From Kushneria indalinina DSM 14324 (GTDB lineage Bacteria; Pseudomonadota; Gammaproteobacteria; Pseudomonadales; Halomonadaceae), in the NCBI RefSeq assembly GCF_003385845.1, contig NZ_QRDJ01000009.1, positions 124,001 through 188,000 of the forward strand: a stretch of DNA of 64,000 bases, written 5' to 3'. Made by a program: the position numbers and the translations under genes. Below the pieces are notes generated by a model that ran no database searches, was not told the DNA's origin, and saw only the letters and a program-made list of their open reading frames with translations. This document shows positions 9,134 through 17,982 of this stretch, piece after piece; position 1 is the stretch's first letter; the number at the start of each line of letters is the position of its first letter.

Positions 9134-9176
9134 AAAAAAAGCAGATGCCGGACAATCCCGTTCGGCATCTGCTTTT
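9134..9176. terminator. Bidirectional terminator between convergent genes
   Basis: A run of A, stem arms GCAGATGCCG and CGGCATCTGC, then TTTT. It serves the plus-strand molybdoenzyme gene and the minus-strand TRAP/oxidoreductase operon. Confidence 0.85.
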
Positions 9177-9185
9177 CCTAAAAGC

Positions 9186-10529
9186 TTACATCGCTTCCAT
9201 GGCACGACGTATGCTTACTGCTTGGCTTTCGGGTATGTCGACATCCTCCCAGCGCACAACGTCTCCTACCGGTACATCACGCTTTAGCGCCACACGGCTT
9301 GCCAGTCCGATCGGGAGCGCGCCCATGGACAGGGAATCATTGGCACGCATCAGCCGACCCCAGACCGTGAATCCTCCTTCGCCGTCCAGTTGTTCTCCGG
9401 CCACAAGCCGTTTTTTGGCCACTGCCACTACATCGGAATGGAAGGCGTTTGATGCCCCCGTTGCTTCGCCTCGAATCACGGCGCTTGCAACGCTGATGCC
9501 AAGCTCCTGACCAATCAGGTGAGATGGGCGAAACAGTGACGCATAGCGGCCGCTGTCATCAGTATTGACATGATATTCACGGAAGCAGCGCCGCGCATAG
9601 TCTCCGCGCCGATCACTATCCATCGCTTCAAAGGTGATATACACCCCCCAGCGAAGATCGTTGAAAACATGGCGCCCGTCGCGCTCTTCGCTGGAAATGA
9701 CCTCGACCATGCCGGCCTGTTCCAGCATTCCTCCATGTTCTGAAGGCTTGAGAATTCGCGGAAGATCGTGGCAGCCACAAGGCGGAAACAGTAGCCCTTC
9801 AGCGGGCGCCTTCAGTCCTGTCGCGTTAGAGATAGCCGCCATCTCAATGGCAGACTTGGTGCCATCGAGAAAGGAGTTGAACATCTGGGGATTCATGCCA
9901 CCGGCGCTGGCCTGCTCGGGAGTCAGGCCGTAATAGTCCCAGATGGTATCCGGTGTCGACTGTCGATAATGAGGCAGAAACTTGGTTCCCTTGCCTGCTG
10001 CCACCACTGAAAAACCACAGGCTCGTGCCCAGTCAACCATCTCACATACAAGCGCCGGCTGGTCACCATATGCCATGGTGTATACCAGCCCTGCTTGTTG
10101 AAAAACATTCGCCAGATAGCGCCCGGCCAGCACATCAGCTTCCACATTAACCATGACCATATGGCGGCCATGCTCTGCTGCCAATAGCGCGTGTCGAATG
10201 CCTGCTGCCGGGTGGCCGGTGGCATCGATGACCACATCCAGTCCAGAAGCCGATATCAGCGTTTCGGCATCCTCGGTCAAACAGGTCAATCCCTGGTCAA
10301 GCGCCCTGGAAAAATCGTCGGTAATGACCCGATCGCTGTCCCAGCCTGTGTCGTCCAGCGCCTTTCTGGCGCGATCCAGCGACAGGTCGGCAATCCCCAG
10401 CAATTGCATGCCGCGGATATGGCGCACCTGGGTCAGGAACATGGAGCCAAACTTGCCGGCGCCGATCAGCCCGACACGAATGGGATTCTGGTTGTCTTCA
10501 CGCTCGACAAGACGGGTATAGAGATTCAT
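9186..10529 (-). CDS. SAF-domain NAD(P)-dependent oxidoreductase (homoserine dehydrogenase-like)
   Basis: A 447-residue protein with an N-terminal Rossmann fold (RVGLIGAGKFGSMFL, residues 17-31), a homoserine-dehydrogenase-like central region and a C-terminal SAF (antifreeze-like/FlgA) domain, where KRDVPVGDVVRWEDV is the typical SAF motif. Proteins of this architecture are often encoded beside TRAP transporters and are thought to act on sugar acids or branched carbohydrates; no reaction can be assigned here. The start has AAGGAT upstream and lies 12 bases after dctM, so it is the last gene of the TRAP operon. Confidence 0.8.
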   Translation of the reverse strand: MNLYTRLVEREDNQNPIRVGLIGAGKFGSMFLTQVRHIRGMQLLGIADLSLDRARKALDDTGWDSDRVITDDFSRALDQGLTCLTEDAETLISASGLDVVIDATGHPAAGIRHALLAAEHGRHMVMVNVEADVLAGRYLANVFQQAGLVYTMAYGDQPALVCEMVDWARACGFSVVAAGKGTKFLPHYRQSTPDTIWDYYGLTPEQASAGGMNPQMFNSFLDGTKSAIEMAAISNATGLKAPAEGLLFPPCGCHDLPRILKPSEHGGMLEQAGMVEVISSEERDGRHVFNDLRWGVYITFEAMDSDRRGDYARRCFREYHVNTDDSGRYASLFRPSHLIGQELGISVASAVIRGEATGASNAFHSDVVAVAKKRLVAGEQLDGEGGFTVWGRLMRANDSLSMGALPIGLASRVALKRDVPVGDVVRWEDVDIPESQAVSIRRAMEAM

Positions 10530-10541
10530 CGTGGTTGATCC

Positions 10542-11801
10542 TTATTGTAGGGTGAAAAGAGGGACATAGGAGACCAGCAGCAATACCAGGGCCGCCGCCA
10601 GATAGAAGGGCCACAGCTCACGAGCCACGCTGCCGACGCTTTTTTTCGCCAGCGCTGCGGCGATAAAAAGCGTTGTGCCCACGGGGGGTGTAAACAGCCC
10701 GATGGCCAGATTGAGCGTCATCATCACGCCCAGCTGGACCAGGCTTAGATCGATGGCGTCGGCCAGCACCACAAACAGCGGGCCCAGTAGCAAAATGGCG
10801 GCCGACAGATCGATGAACATGCCCACCACGAGCATGATGACAATCATCATGGCGATGATTTTCCAAGGCTCACCCAGCGTGGTAAGCGCCCAGTCGGAAA
10901 TCATCGCAGGGATATTTTCTGCCGCCAGCACATAGCTGACGACGCTGGAGGCGGCAATTACCAGCATCACCACCCCTGTTGTGGCAACGGTTCCGATAGT
11001 GCTGGCCAGCAGCGAAGAAAGATCAAGATCGCGATAGATCAATACACGCACCAGCAGCGCATAGGCGACGGCGGTGACACTCACCTCGGTTGGCGTGGCA
11101 ATACCCAGTCGCAGCAGGGCCAGAATCATGATCGGCAGCGCAATGGCCGGTAGCGCCGAGAGCACCATCAGTCCCATTTCGCGCGGTGTGCCCAGAAAGC
11201 GTGAGATCGGAAAGTGACGAAAATACCCCAGCAGATAGCAGATCCCCATCATCATGACGGTCAGCATCAGTCCGGGAATGACGCCGGCCATGAACAGATC
11301 AGCGACCGAGCTGTTGGAGATGGTGGCGAAAATCAGCAGTGGAATGGAGGGCGGAATCAGTACCGAGATGATCGACGACGAGGCTGTAATCGCCCCTGAC
11401 AGAGCTGGAGGATATCCTTCTCTACTCATCCACGGAATCATCACCGCCCCCATGGCCGAGGCATCGGCCACCGCCGAACCGGACACGCCGCCAAAAAGTG
11501 CCGAGCCCAGCACGTTGACCTGGCCTAGGCCACCGCGAAAGCGGCCCACCAGAAGCGATGCCAGACCGATGATCTTCTGTCCCATGACGCCGCTCATCAT
11601 CAGCGCGCCGGACATGATGAAAAAGGGAATCGCCACCAAGGTGAAATTCTGCATCGGTCGAAACAGATTCATGATGGCAATGTTGGCCGGCATGTCGCCC
11701 AGAGCCACGATGGCGCCCGTGGCGCCCAGCAGCAGCGCGGCCCCGATAGGCACTCCGAGCAGCATGACTACCACAAAAAGAACCGTCATCAGAGCGGTCA
11801 T
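10542..11801 (-). CDS. dctM: TRAP transporter large permease (DctM family)
   Basis: A 419-residue polytopic inner-membrane protein, the ion-coupled channel subunit of a TRAP carboxylate importer. Family hallmarks are LLGVPIGAALLLGATGA at the N-terminus, FFIMSGALMMSGVMG, and LNLAIGLFTPPVGTTLFIAAALA near the C-terminus. Its start overlaps the dctQ stop by four bases, showing translational coupling within the dctPQM-oxidoreductase operon. Confidence 0.95.
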   Translation of the reverse strand: MTALMTVLFVVVMLLGVPIGAALLLGATGAIVALGDMPANIAIMNLFRPMQNFTLVAIPFFIMSGALMMSGVMGQKIIGLASLLVGRFRGGLGQVNVLGSALFGGVSGSAVADASAMGAVMIPWMSREGYPPALSGAITASSSIISVLIPPSIPLLIFATISNSSVADLFMAGVIPGLMLTVMMMGICYLLGYFRHFPISRFLGTPREMGLMVLSALPAIALPIMILALLRLGIATPTEVSVTAVAYALLVRVLIYRDLDLSSLLASTIGTVATTGVVMLVIAASSVVSYVLAAENIPAMISDWALTTLGEPWKIIAMMIVIMLVVGMFIDLSAAILLLGPLFVVLADAIDLSLVQLGVMMTLNLAIGLFTPPVGTTLFIAAALAKKSVGSVARELWPFYLAAALVLLLVSYVPLFTLQ

Positions 11802-12373
11802 GACGTGCTCTCCTCTTGATGAACGAAGGGAACAACGCTGCCCTTTTCAGCAGAAGTCGGCGGAGTGCAAAAAACCCTGATCCCCTCAAGGGTGGCGCCC
11901 AGCAACATCAGTCCCAGCCCCATCAGCAGCGCGCCGTACCCCCACCCCTGCGAGATGCCCAGCAGCGGATAGTTCATGCCGCCTACAACCTGCAGTACCC
12001 GCAAGACCTGCCAGAGCAAAAAGAGGTAAAGCGTCAGCAGCAGCGCGCTGGAAATGACGGCCAGCCAACGCTGCAGTGGTACCGGGACTCTCTGCGTCAA
12101 TGCCTCCATGGCGATGTGCTGGCCGCTCAGGCCAGCAACACCAAATCCGGCACATACCAGCCACGGAAAAAGCATTCGTGGTAGCGCCTGCATTACGCTG
12201 CCCGAGGCGAAATCGAAGTAGCGCGCCAATACGGCCCCCATGATGACCACGAACAGGGCAAGAAAGGCGATCGCCCCGACAGTGACCGCAACGCCATACA
12301 GCGCGAGCCGCAGGGTCTCGACCACCCGCACGGGCGAGCGGCCGGCCACCGCGCCCGGCGTCCCGGCCGCCAT
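11798..12373 (-). CDS. dctQ: TRAP transporter small permease (DctQ family)
   Basis: A 191-residue membrane protein with four predicted spans that pairs with DctM. The motif CAGFGVAGLSGQHIAMEAL falls after the second span, where DctQ proteins carry a conserved xGxHIxM/E block. The ATG at 12373 overlaps the dctP stop (TAATG), which decides the start over an earlier in-frame methionine inside dctP. Confidence 0.9.
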   Translation of the reverse strand: MAAGTPGAVAGRSPVRVVETLRLALYGVAVTVGAIAFLALFVVIMGAVLARYFDFASGSVMQALPRMLFPWLVCAGFGVAGLSGQHIAMEALTQRVPVPLQRWLAVISSALLLTLYLFLLWQVLRVLQVVGGMNYPLLGISQGWGYGALLMGLGLMLLGATLEGIRVFCTPPTSAEKGSVVPFVHQEESTS

Positions 12374-13353
12374 TACTCCTGCTCCCTGCCGGCGGCGGAT
12401 TCGATCAGCTGGCTGAATTCGGGATAGGCTTTCTCCCATTTGCCATAAACGCTGCGGGTAGCTTCACGAAACTCGTCGGCATTGACCTCGGTCACCCTTG
12501 TGCCGCTGTCGCGAATGTCGGCCAACTGATCGGCCTGCTGTGCCTGCATCATGTCGCGCTGTGCCGTAAGCGCTTCTTCGGCTGCCTGTCGCATCCACGC
12601 CTGCTCCTGGTCGGAAAGCGTGTTCCAGACAGCAGCACTGGCCATGAAGGGCAAAACTTCGTATTTGTGGTTGGTCAGTGACAGGTAGTCCTGCACTTCA
12701 TAAAACTTTTGCGAATAGATGTTGGCAATGGGGTTTTCCTGACCGTCGACGACGCTCTGCTGTAGTGCGAGATAGGTTTCGGAGAAATCGATGGGGGTGG
12801 GCGTTGCCGCCAGTGCCGCCACGATGTCGTTACCCATCTCATCCGGCGGCACACGAATTTTCAGTCCCTTCATGTCCTGCGGATGCTCGATGGCACGCAC
12901 GTTGTTGGTGATCTGGCGCAGCCCGTTGTCCCAGTAGCCCAGCATCACGATGCCGTTTTTCAGCGCCTTGTCCGATAGCATCTGCCCCGCCTCACCATCC
13001 ACGACGCGCCAAGCCGTTTCAACATCACCAAAGAGAAACGGCAGGCCGATCATGTTGGCCTCGGGCACGATGGTGCCCAGCGCCCCCTGACTGCCAATCG
13101 ACAGCGCCAGCGAGCCCAGCCGGATCTGCGACAGCATCTGATGATCATCCCCCAGCTGTGCGTTGCTGCTGACGTTGACTTGCAGATCACCGTTTGAAAG
13201 CTCGTTCACGCGCTTGGAGAAAAGAAGCGCGGCCTGATGGCGGGGGTTGGATTCAGTGGCACCGTGGCCTAGGCGCAGTGTTCTGGCCTCTATTGCCGCA
13301 GATTGCGCGAACAGGATTACCAGCGTGCCGACGGCCAGTTTTTGACTCAGCAT
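12373..13353 (-). CDS. dctP: TRAP transporter periplasmic substrate-binding protein (DctP family)
   Basis: A 326-residue periplasmic protein with a signal peptide (hydrophobic TLVILFAQSAA, cleavage near residue 23). Family features include LRLGHGATESNPRHQAALLF at the mature start, LKIRVPPDEMGNDIVAAL, the conserved arginine carboxylate clamp in that block, and VVDGQENPIANIYSQKFYEVQDYLSL. GGAGG lies six bases before the ATG, which excludes a longer in-frame start. The ligand is likely a carboxylate or sugar acid. Confidence 0.93.
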   Translation of the reverse strand: MLSQKLAVGTLVILFAQSAAIEARTLRLGHGATESNPRHQAALLFSKRVNELSNGDLQVNVSSNAQLGDDHQMLSQIRLGSLALSIGSQGALGTIVPEANMIGLPFLFGDVETAWRVVDGEAGQMLSDKALKNGIVMLGYWDNGLRQITNNVRAIEHPQDMKGLKIRVPPDEMGNDIVAALAATPTPIDFSETYLALQQSVVDGQENPIANIYSQKFYEVQDYLSLTNHKYEVLPFMASAAVWNTLSDQEQAWMRQAAEEALTAQRDMMQAQQADQLADIRDSGTRVTEVNADEFREATRSVYGKWEKAYPEFSQLIESAAGREQE

Positions 13354-13398
13354 GACGCTACCTCCGTTGGTTTGATCACCTGCATGTTCGAACGTATT

Positions 13399-13417
13399 GT
13401 GCTTTGGTCTATTGCAC
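13399..13417. promoter_or_regulatory. Candidate LysR operator between dctP and the regulator gene
   Basis: An imperfectly interrupted palindrome GTGC-N11-GCAC in the divergent intergenic region, the geometry expected of LysR-type binding sites (T-N11-A class). Assignment to the neighbouring regulator is inference. Confidence 0.35.
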
Positions 13418-13528
13418 CTACGTCTATAAGCTGATGTTTTAGCTGTCTTTTTGCTTCTCTCCATACTCAGCGTCGGCACTTTGAAGGACAATCGACTTTT
13501 TCAGGTCGGTTTTTAAGGAAAACTAAAA

Positions 13529-14425
13529 ATGACCATTCCCTACCGGGCCATTGCTGTTTTTCATGCCGTCGCACGCAACGGCAGCCTGACGGCGGCCGGC
13601 GTGGAGCTGAGCATCACGCCGTCCGCCGTGCATCAACAGGTGCACCATCTGGAGAGTCATCTGGGGGTCAAGCTTTTTAATCGCAGCGGCAGGAAAATCA
13701 CCCTGACCGAGGTGGGAGAGCAGTATTACGCTGATATTTCAGCGGAGATCATGCACATCGAGAACAGCACGATAAAACTCAAGGGCTACCGGGACATCAA
13801 GACCCTGAGCATTCGTGCGGCGCCGACCTTTGCTGCCTGCTGGCTCAATGGACGCATCGATACCTTTTTAAAGGCAAACGACGATATCGAGGTGCATATC
13901 GACGGCAACAGCGAACCGCCCCACTTCCTGGACGAGCGGGTCGATATCGATATTCGCTATGGGTCGGGGATCTGGAGCGGGCTTTACATCGAGCCACTGC
14001 TGGAAGACGACATAATGCCGCTGTGCGCGCCCCACGTGGCGGCGTCCGCCAGCCTGACGCCCGATGATCTGTTCGAGTTTCGTTTAACGCATTCGATCAA
14101 GAACATGATCCACTGGGATCACTGGTTCAGTCTGGCGGAGATTCAACCGCCCGGGCGCTGGCGGCGTATTCTGTTTGACCGGGGCCATATGGCGCTCGAC
14201 TTTGCCGCAGGCGGCGGTGGCATCGCTCTGGAAGGCCGGCGCGTTGCACAAAAGCATATCGATCAGGGCCGGCTGGTATGCCCGGTTGACCAGCCGCCCC
14301 TGATCCGACGCCACACACACTGGATTGTCTGCCCCTACCAGAACCTGAGAATACCAAAGGTCAGGCGCTTCATCGACTGGCTGAGAGCGGAAATCATGAA
14401 GGTCGAGACGCTCGGCTTTCATTGA
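13529..14425 (+). CDS. LysR-type transcriptional regulator (GcvA-like)
   Basis: A 298-residue regulator with an N-terminal winged helix-turn-helix (GSLTAAGVELSITPSAVHQQ, about residues 17-36) followed by LGVKLFNRSGRKITLTEVG, and a periplasmic-binding-protein-like effector domain. AAGGA precedes the start. It is divergent from the dctPQM operon and probably controls it in response to the transported ligand. Its 3' end overlaps the convergent amidase gene by 32 bases. Confidence 0.9.
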   Translation: MTIPYRAIAVFHAVARNGSLTAAGVELSITPSAVHQQVHHLESHLGVKLFNRSGRKITLTEVGEQYYADISAEIMHIENSTIKLKGYRDIKTLSIRAAPTFAACWLNGRIDTFLKANDDIEVHIDGNSEPPHFLDERVDIDIRYGSGIWSGLYIEPLLEDDIMPLCAPHVAASASLTPDDLFEFRLTHSIKNMIHWDHWFSLAEIQPPGRWRRILFDRGHMALDFAAGGGGIALEGRRVAQKHIDQGRLVCPVDQPPLIRRHTHWIVCPYQNLRIPKVRRFIDWLRAEIMKVETLGFH

Positions 14426-15845
14426 TCCCTTCGGGAAAACGCGGCGGAAAAGCATTCATATAGGCCCGGCAGGCGCGCAGCACCCGGGTATCATCGAAGC
14501 GGGCGCCGACGATCTGCAGACCGACCGGCAGTCCGGCGGCCGTAAAGCCGCAGGGCACGGAGGCTGCGGGCTGCTGGGTCAGATTGAACGGGTAGGTGAA
14601 GGGGGTCCACTCCATCCAGTCACGCATGCCGCTGCCCGGCGGCACCTCATGGCCGGCTTCAAACGCTGCGATGGGCACGCTGGGCGTGAGAATCAGGTCG
14701 TAACTGCCAAAGAAATGATCCATATGGCGGTTGAGCCGGGTGCGCATGGTCTGGGCACGCAGCAGGTCCACGGCCGAAAAGGCGCGACCCCATTCGGCGA
14801 TCTCGGCAAGCCCCGGGTCGAGTAGCGCCTTTTGCTGCGGCGTCATGTCGGCCACCTGGGTGGCCGAGGCCGCGGCCCAGAGAATACGATAGGTCTCCAG
14901 CGAGCTTTCCACTTCCGGTTCGATGCGATCGACCTGCGCGCCGAGCTCCTCCAGACGATGGGCGGCGTGGCCCACGCAGTGGGAGATCTCGTCATCGCGG
15001 ACGGCGGTGCCCAGCGCCGGGCAGAAGGCCACCTTCAGGCCATCCAGCCGCCCCTCGTCGTCGCACTGCTCACCCCACGCGGGCTGGCCGGGCACTGCGA
15101 AGTAGTCATGGCCGTGAAAACGCCCGATGACGTTGAGCATGGCAATGGCGTCATCCACCGTGCGGGTGATCGGGCCGATGTGGGACAGCGAGGCCATGGT
15201 GCTCGGCGGCCACTGCGGGACCCAGCCATAGGTCGACTTGAAGCCGAACACGCCGGTAAAGGCGGCCGGGATGCGAATCGAGCCGCCGCTGTCGCCGCCC
15301 TGGTGCAGCACGCCCATGTTGAGCGCCGCGGCCACGGCCGCCCCGCCGGAGGAGCCACCGGGCGTCAGGTCGGTGTTCCAGGGGTTGCGGGTAATGCCGG
15401 TCACGCGGCTGTCGGTGGTGGCCTTCCAGCCGAATTCGGGTGTGGTGGTCTTGCCCAGCAGCACGGCGCCGGCCTCGCGCAGAAACTGTGCCGGCGGGCC
15501 ATCGTGATCACAGATGTCGTCACCGGTGGTCAGCGAGCCATCGCGTACCGGCATACCCGCCACCTCGGAAAGATCCTTCATCGATGCGGGGATGCCGTCG
15601 ATCGGCCCCAATGGCTCGCCGCGCTGCCAGCGCGCCTCACTGTCGCGGGCTGCCGCCAGTGCCCCGTCATGATCCACATGACAAAAGGCGTTCACATCAC
15701 CATTGAAGCGCTCGATGCGCTCAAGTGCGGCCCGGGTTGCCTCGACCGGCGAGACCTGTCCCGACGCATAAAGTGCACGCAGCGTACGGGCATCGCACAA
15801 CCCGAGTTCCTTGGGAGTATTGGTATCTGAAGATTTCGACGTCAT
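14394..15845 (-). CDS. Amidase (amidase signature family)
   Basis: A 483-residue amidase-signature enzyme. The Ser-cisSer-Lys triad is visible: Lys in IPASMKDLSE, cis-Ser in TPGGSSGGAAVA and the nucleophile Ser in QGGDSGGSIRIPAAF. It hydrolyses an amide; the substrate is unknown. Lack of gatB/gatC neighbours argues against GatA. The start MTSKSS at 15845 is chosen because GGAG lies five bases upstream. It may supply or process a substrate for the adjacent TRAP system, but nothing in the sequence proves that. Confidence 0.88.
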   Translation of the reverse strand: MTSKSSDTNTPKELGLCDARTLRALYASGQVSPVEATRAALERIERFNGDVNAFCHVDHDGALAAARDSEARWQRGEPLGPIDGIPASMKDLSEVAGMPVRDGSLTTGDDICDHDGPPAQFLREAGAVLLGKTTTPEFGWKATTDSRVTGITRNPWNTDLTPGGSSGGAAVAAALNMGVLHQGGDSGGSIRIPAAFTGVFGFKSTYGWVPQWPPSTMASLSHIGPITRTVDDAIAMLNVIGRFHGHDYFAVPGQPAWGEQCDDEGRLDGLKVAFCPALGTAVRDDEISHCVGHAAHRLEELGAQVDRIEPEVESSLETYRILWAAASATQVADMTPQQKALLDPGLAEIAEWGRAFSAVDLLRAQTMRTRLNRHMDHFFGSYDLILTPSVPIAAFEAGHEVPPGSGMRDWMEWTPFTYPFNLTQQPAASVPCGFTAAGLPVGLQIVGARFDDTRVLRACRAYMNAFPPRFPEGINESRASRPS

Positions 15846-15879
15846 GCGTTCTCCTGTCATAAGGTCGTTCCTGCCCTGC

Positions 15880-16914
15880 TCACCCCACCAGGGTCAGCAC
15901 CGCACCAAGACCGTAAAGTACCAGTATCGACACGCTTTCAAAGCCGATGCCACCCCAGTTCTGACGTTCACGGCGAATCAGCCCCATCAGCATCACCCCG
16001 GTCATCAGCAGCGTAATGGCCACCCACAGCATCACCTCATCCGACATGACGTGATAGATCGAGCCGTCGCGGTAGGCCACATCGGAGGCCGCGGCAAACA
16101 GCGTATCAAAGGCGTTGCCACCGATGATGCCTCCCACTGCCAGGGTCAGCGCCCCCCGGCGTACGGCAGCAATCGAGGTCACCAGCTCCGGCAGCGATGT
16201 GGCGACTGCCGTCAGCAGCGCCCCGACCGAGGTCGCGGAAAGCCCGGTCGCCTGTGTAATGACCGAAGCCACACGCTCCAGCACCAGACCGGTCAGCCCC
16301 AGCAGGGCGGCCAGGGCCAGAAACTGAACCCACAGCATCATCAGCGTGCGCTTATCACTGCTCTCCTCGGGCGAGTCCTCAAATGTCTCGCGGGTACGCC
16401 GGGGCCGCCACATGGGATTGTTCTGGGCATCGCGCACTTTCAAGAGCCCGTAACCGTAGCCGGCAAACATCAGCACGGTCACCGGGTGGATGCCAAGAAT
16501 CGTGAAGGGTGGTGTCCAGCCACCGAGCAGCAGCAGCGACAGCAGACAGATCAAAAGCGTCGACTGCATCAGGTTGCCGATCGAAGGCGCCGCATGCTCC
16601 AGATTGGCACGGCGGTAGGTGATATCGGCCAACGCCAGAAAGGCCGTCTGTACGGCGATGCCGCCCAGAGCGTTGCTCATCGCCAGCTCCGGCTGGCCGC
16701 GCGCCGCCGCCGCCACCGAGACCATAATGCCCGAAAGGGACGTCGCGGCCCCCAGCATGACCGAGCCGGCGATCGCCTCGCCCAGCCCGGTGCGATCTGC
16801 CAGCTGATCGACAATGCCGGTCAGCCAGGTACCGATGGTGCCGATAATCAGCGCACAGAGTGCAAACACTCCCAGCGCTGCCGTCAACGACAGCGATTCG
16901 AAAAAGGCGAACAC
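15880..16914 (-). CDS. CaCA-family cation exchanger (sodium/calcium exchanger-like)
   Basis: About 344 residues with roughly ten transmembrane spans in two halves. The alpha repeats are recognisable: GSVMLGAATSLSGIMVSVAAA in the first half and VGALLTAVATSLPELVTSIAA then GGIIGGNAFDTLFAAASD in the second. The second repeat keeps the acidic residue of SLPELVTS, while the first has SLSGIMVS with no acidic residue at the matching place, so ion coupling may differ from YrbG. The GTG at 16914 is preferred over a TTG at 16950 because GGGAG lies six bases before it. Confidence 0.8.
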   Translation of the reverse strand: MFAFFESLSLTAALGVFALCALIIGTIGTWLTGIVDQLADRTGLGEAIAGSVMLGAATSLSGIMVSVAAAARGQPELAMSNALGGIAVQTAFLALADITYRRANLEHAAPSIGNLMQSTLLICLLSLLLLGGWTPPFTILGIHPVTVLMFAGYGYGLLKVRDAQNNPMWRPRRTRETFEDSPEESSDKRTLMMLWVQFLALAALLGLTGLVLERVASVITQATGLSATSVGALLTAVATSLPELVTSIAAVRRGALTLAVGGIIGGNAFDTLFAAASDVAYRDGSIYHVMSDEVMLWVAITLLMTGVMLMGLIRRERQNWGGIGFESVSILVLYGLGAVLTLVG

Positions 16915-17022
16915 ACAAGACTCCCGGACCGAGGACGACCGTATCGTCAAAACCCCAAGGCTAGTGGCTCTTTTTCGCCCTGACCAACCCGTTCACGCCG
17001 GTCTTGCAAAGACAGACGCGCG

Positions 17023-17925
17023 TCAGCTTTTCTGGCTTTCATCATCAATGACATACATGCGCTCGGCGTCAAACTGCTCCGGCCAGTCGCGGCGCAAGAG
17101 TACCTGACCGTCATCGCGCAGCGCGGCAATGGCGGAGAGATCCAGCTCGACGTGCAGCCATGAACTGCGGTCGATGGTGATGTTCTCGCTCTGCGCTACC
17201 ACACCGCTGGCCGGCATGCCGATATCGGCCGGCACATAGAGCCCGGCGCGGCCGTAGTTGTAGTCCAGCGCCTGCGACCAGGCCGCCTCGCCCACCGTGG
17301 GCGAGACCGCCACGGCAATCTGGTTTTCCAGCGCGCGGGCCCGGGCCCCGGTACGCACCCGGTAGTAGCCGGATTCGGTATCGGTACAGCTTGGTGAGAC
17401 GATCAGATCCACGCCCTGCTCGGCCAGCAGTCGCGCGGCCATGGGGAACTCGTTGTCGTAGCAGATCAGAATGCCGATTTTGCCCAGCGTGGTCTCAAAT
17501 ACCCGCAGGCCGCTGCCACCCTCGATGCCCCAGTGCTCGCGCTCAAAGCGCGTCATGATCAGCTTGTCCTGGGTGCCGATCAGCCCGTTGGGGCCATAAA
17601 GCCAGGCACGATTGCGATAGACGCCGTCGTCATCGCGCACCGACGCGCTGCCCGGTACCAGATAGATGCCGAAACGCTTCGCCAGTGCTTCGCACTGCGC
17701 CAGCCAGTCCGGCAGCATCTCCTGCAGCGCGGCGATGGATTCATGCAGGTCACCGCGCACCTCAGGGGGCATCTGCCCGGTCATGACCAGACTTGAATAC
17801 TCCGGCATCACCAGCAGCTCGGCGCCGCGGCGGGCGGCCTGCTCGATGAGCGACTCCAGATGCGCCTGATAATCGCGTGGGTGTTCAAACAGCTCGATGG
17901 CGTACTGACACAGGGCCAGATGCAT
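17023..17925 (-). CDS. Carbon-nitrogen hydrolase (nitrilase superfamily)
   Basis: A 300-residue nitrilase-superfamily amidase with the Glu-Lys-Cys triad: Glu in LLVMPEYSSL, Lys in GTQDKLIMTRFEREHWG, and Cys155 in IGILICYDNEFP. AGGAG precedes the ATG at 17925. It lies 57 bases after a GNAT gene on the same strand. In Bacillus YhcX and relatives an acetyltransferase domain and a nitrilase domain are fused in one protein, so these two genes probably work together, for example on an N-acylated compound. Substrate unknown. Confidence 0.88.
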   Translation of the reverse strand: MHLALCQYAIELFEHPRDYQAHLESLIEQAARRGAELLVMPEYSSLVMTGQMPPEVRGDLHESIAALQEMLPDWLAQCEALAKRFGIYLVPGSASVRDDDGVYRNRAWLYGPNGLIGTQDKLIMTRFEREHWGIEGGSGLRVFETTLGKIGILICYDNEFPMAARLLAEQGVDLIVSPSCTDTESGYYRVRTGARARALENQIAVAVSPTVGEAAWSQALDYNYGRAGLYVPADIGMPASGVVAQSENITIDRSSWLHVELDLSAIAALRDDGQVLLRRDWPEQFDAERMYVIDDESQKS

Positions 17926-17982
17926 GGGCACTCCTAATGAAAGGGAAAGTCAGAAACCGGCGCCGAAGCGCCGGGCATTGCG

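Noticed and set aside
15811-16983. 390-codon plus-strand frame opposite the CaCA exchanger
   Set aside because: Gln/Arg/His-rich shadow of a membrane protein gene.
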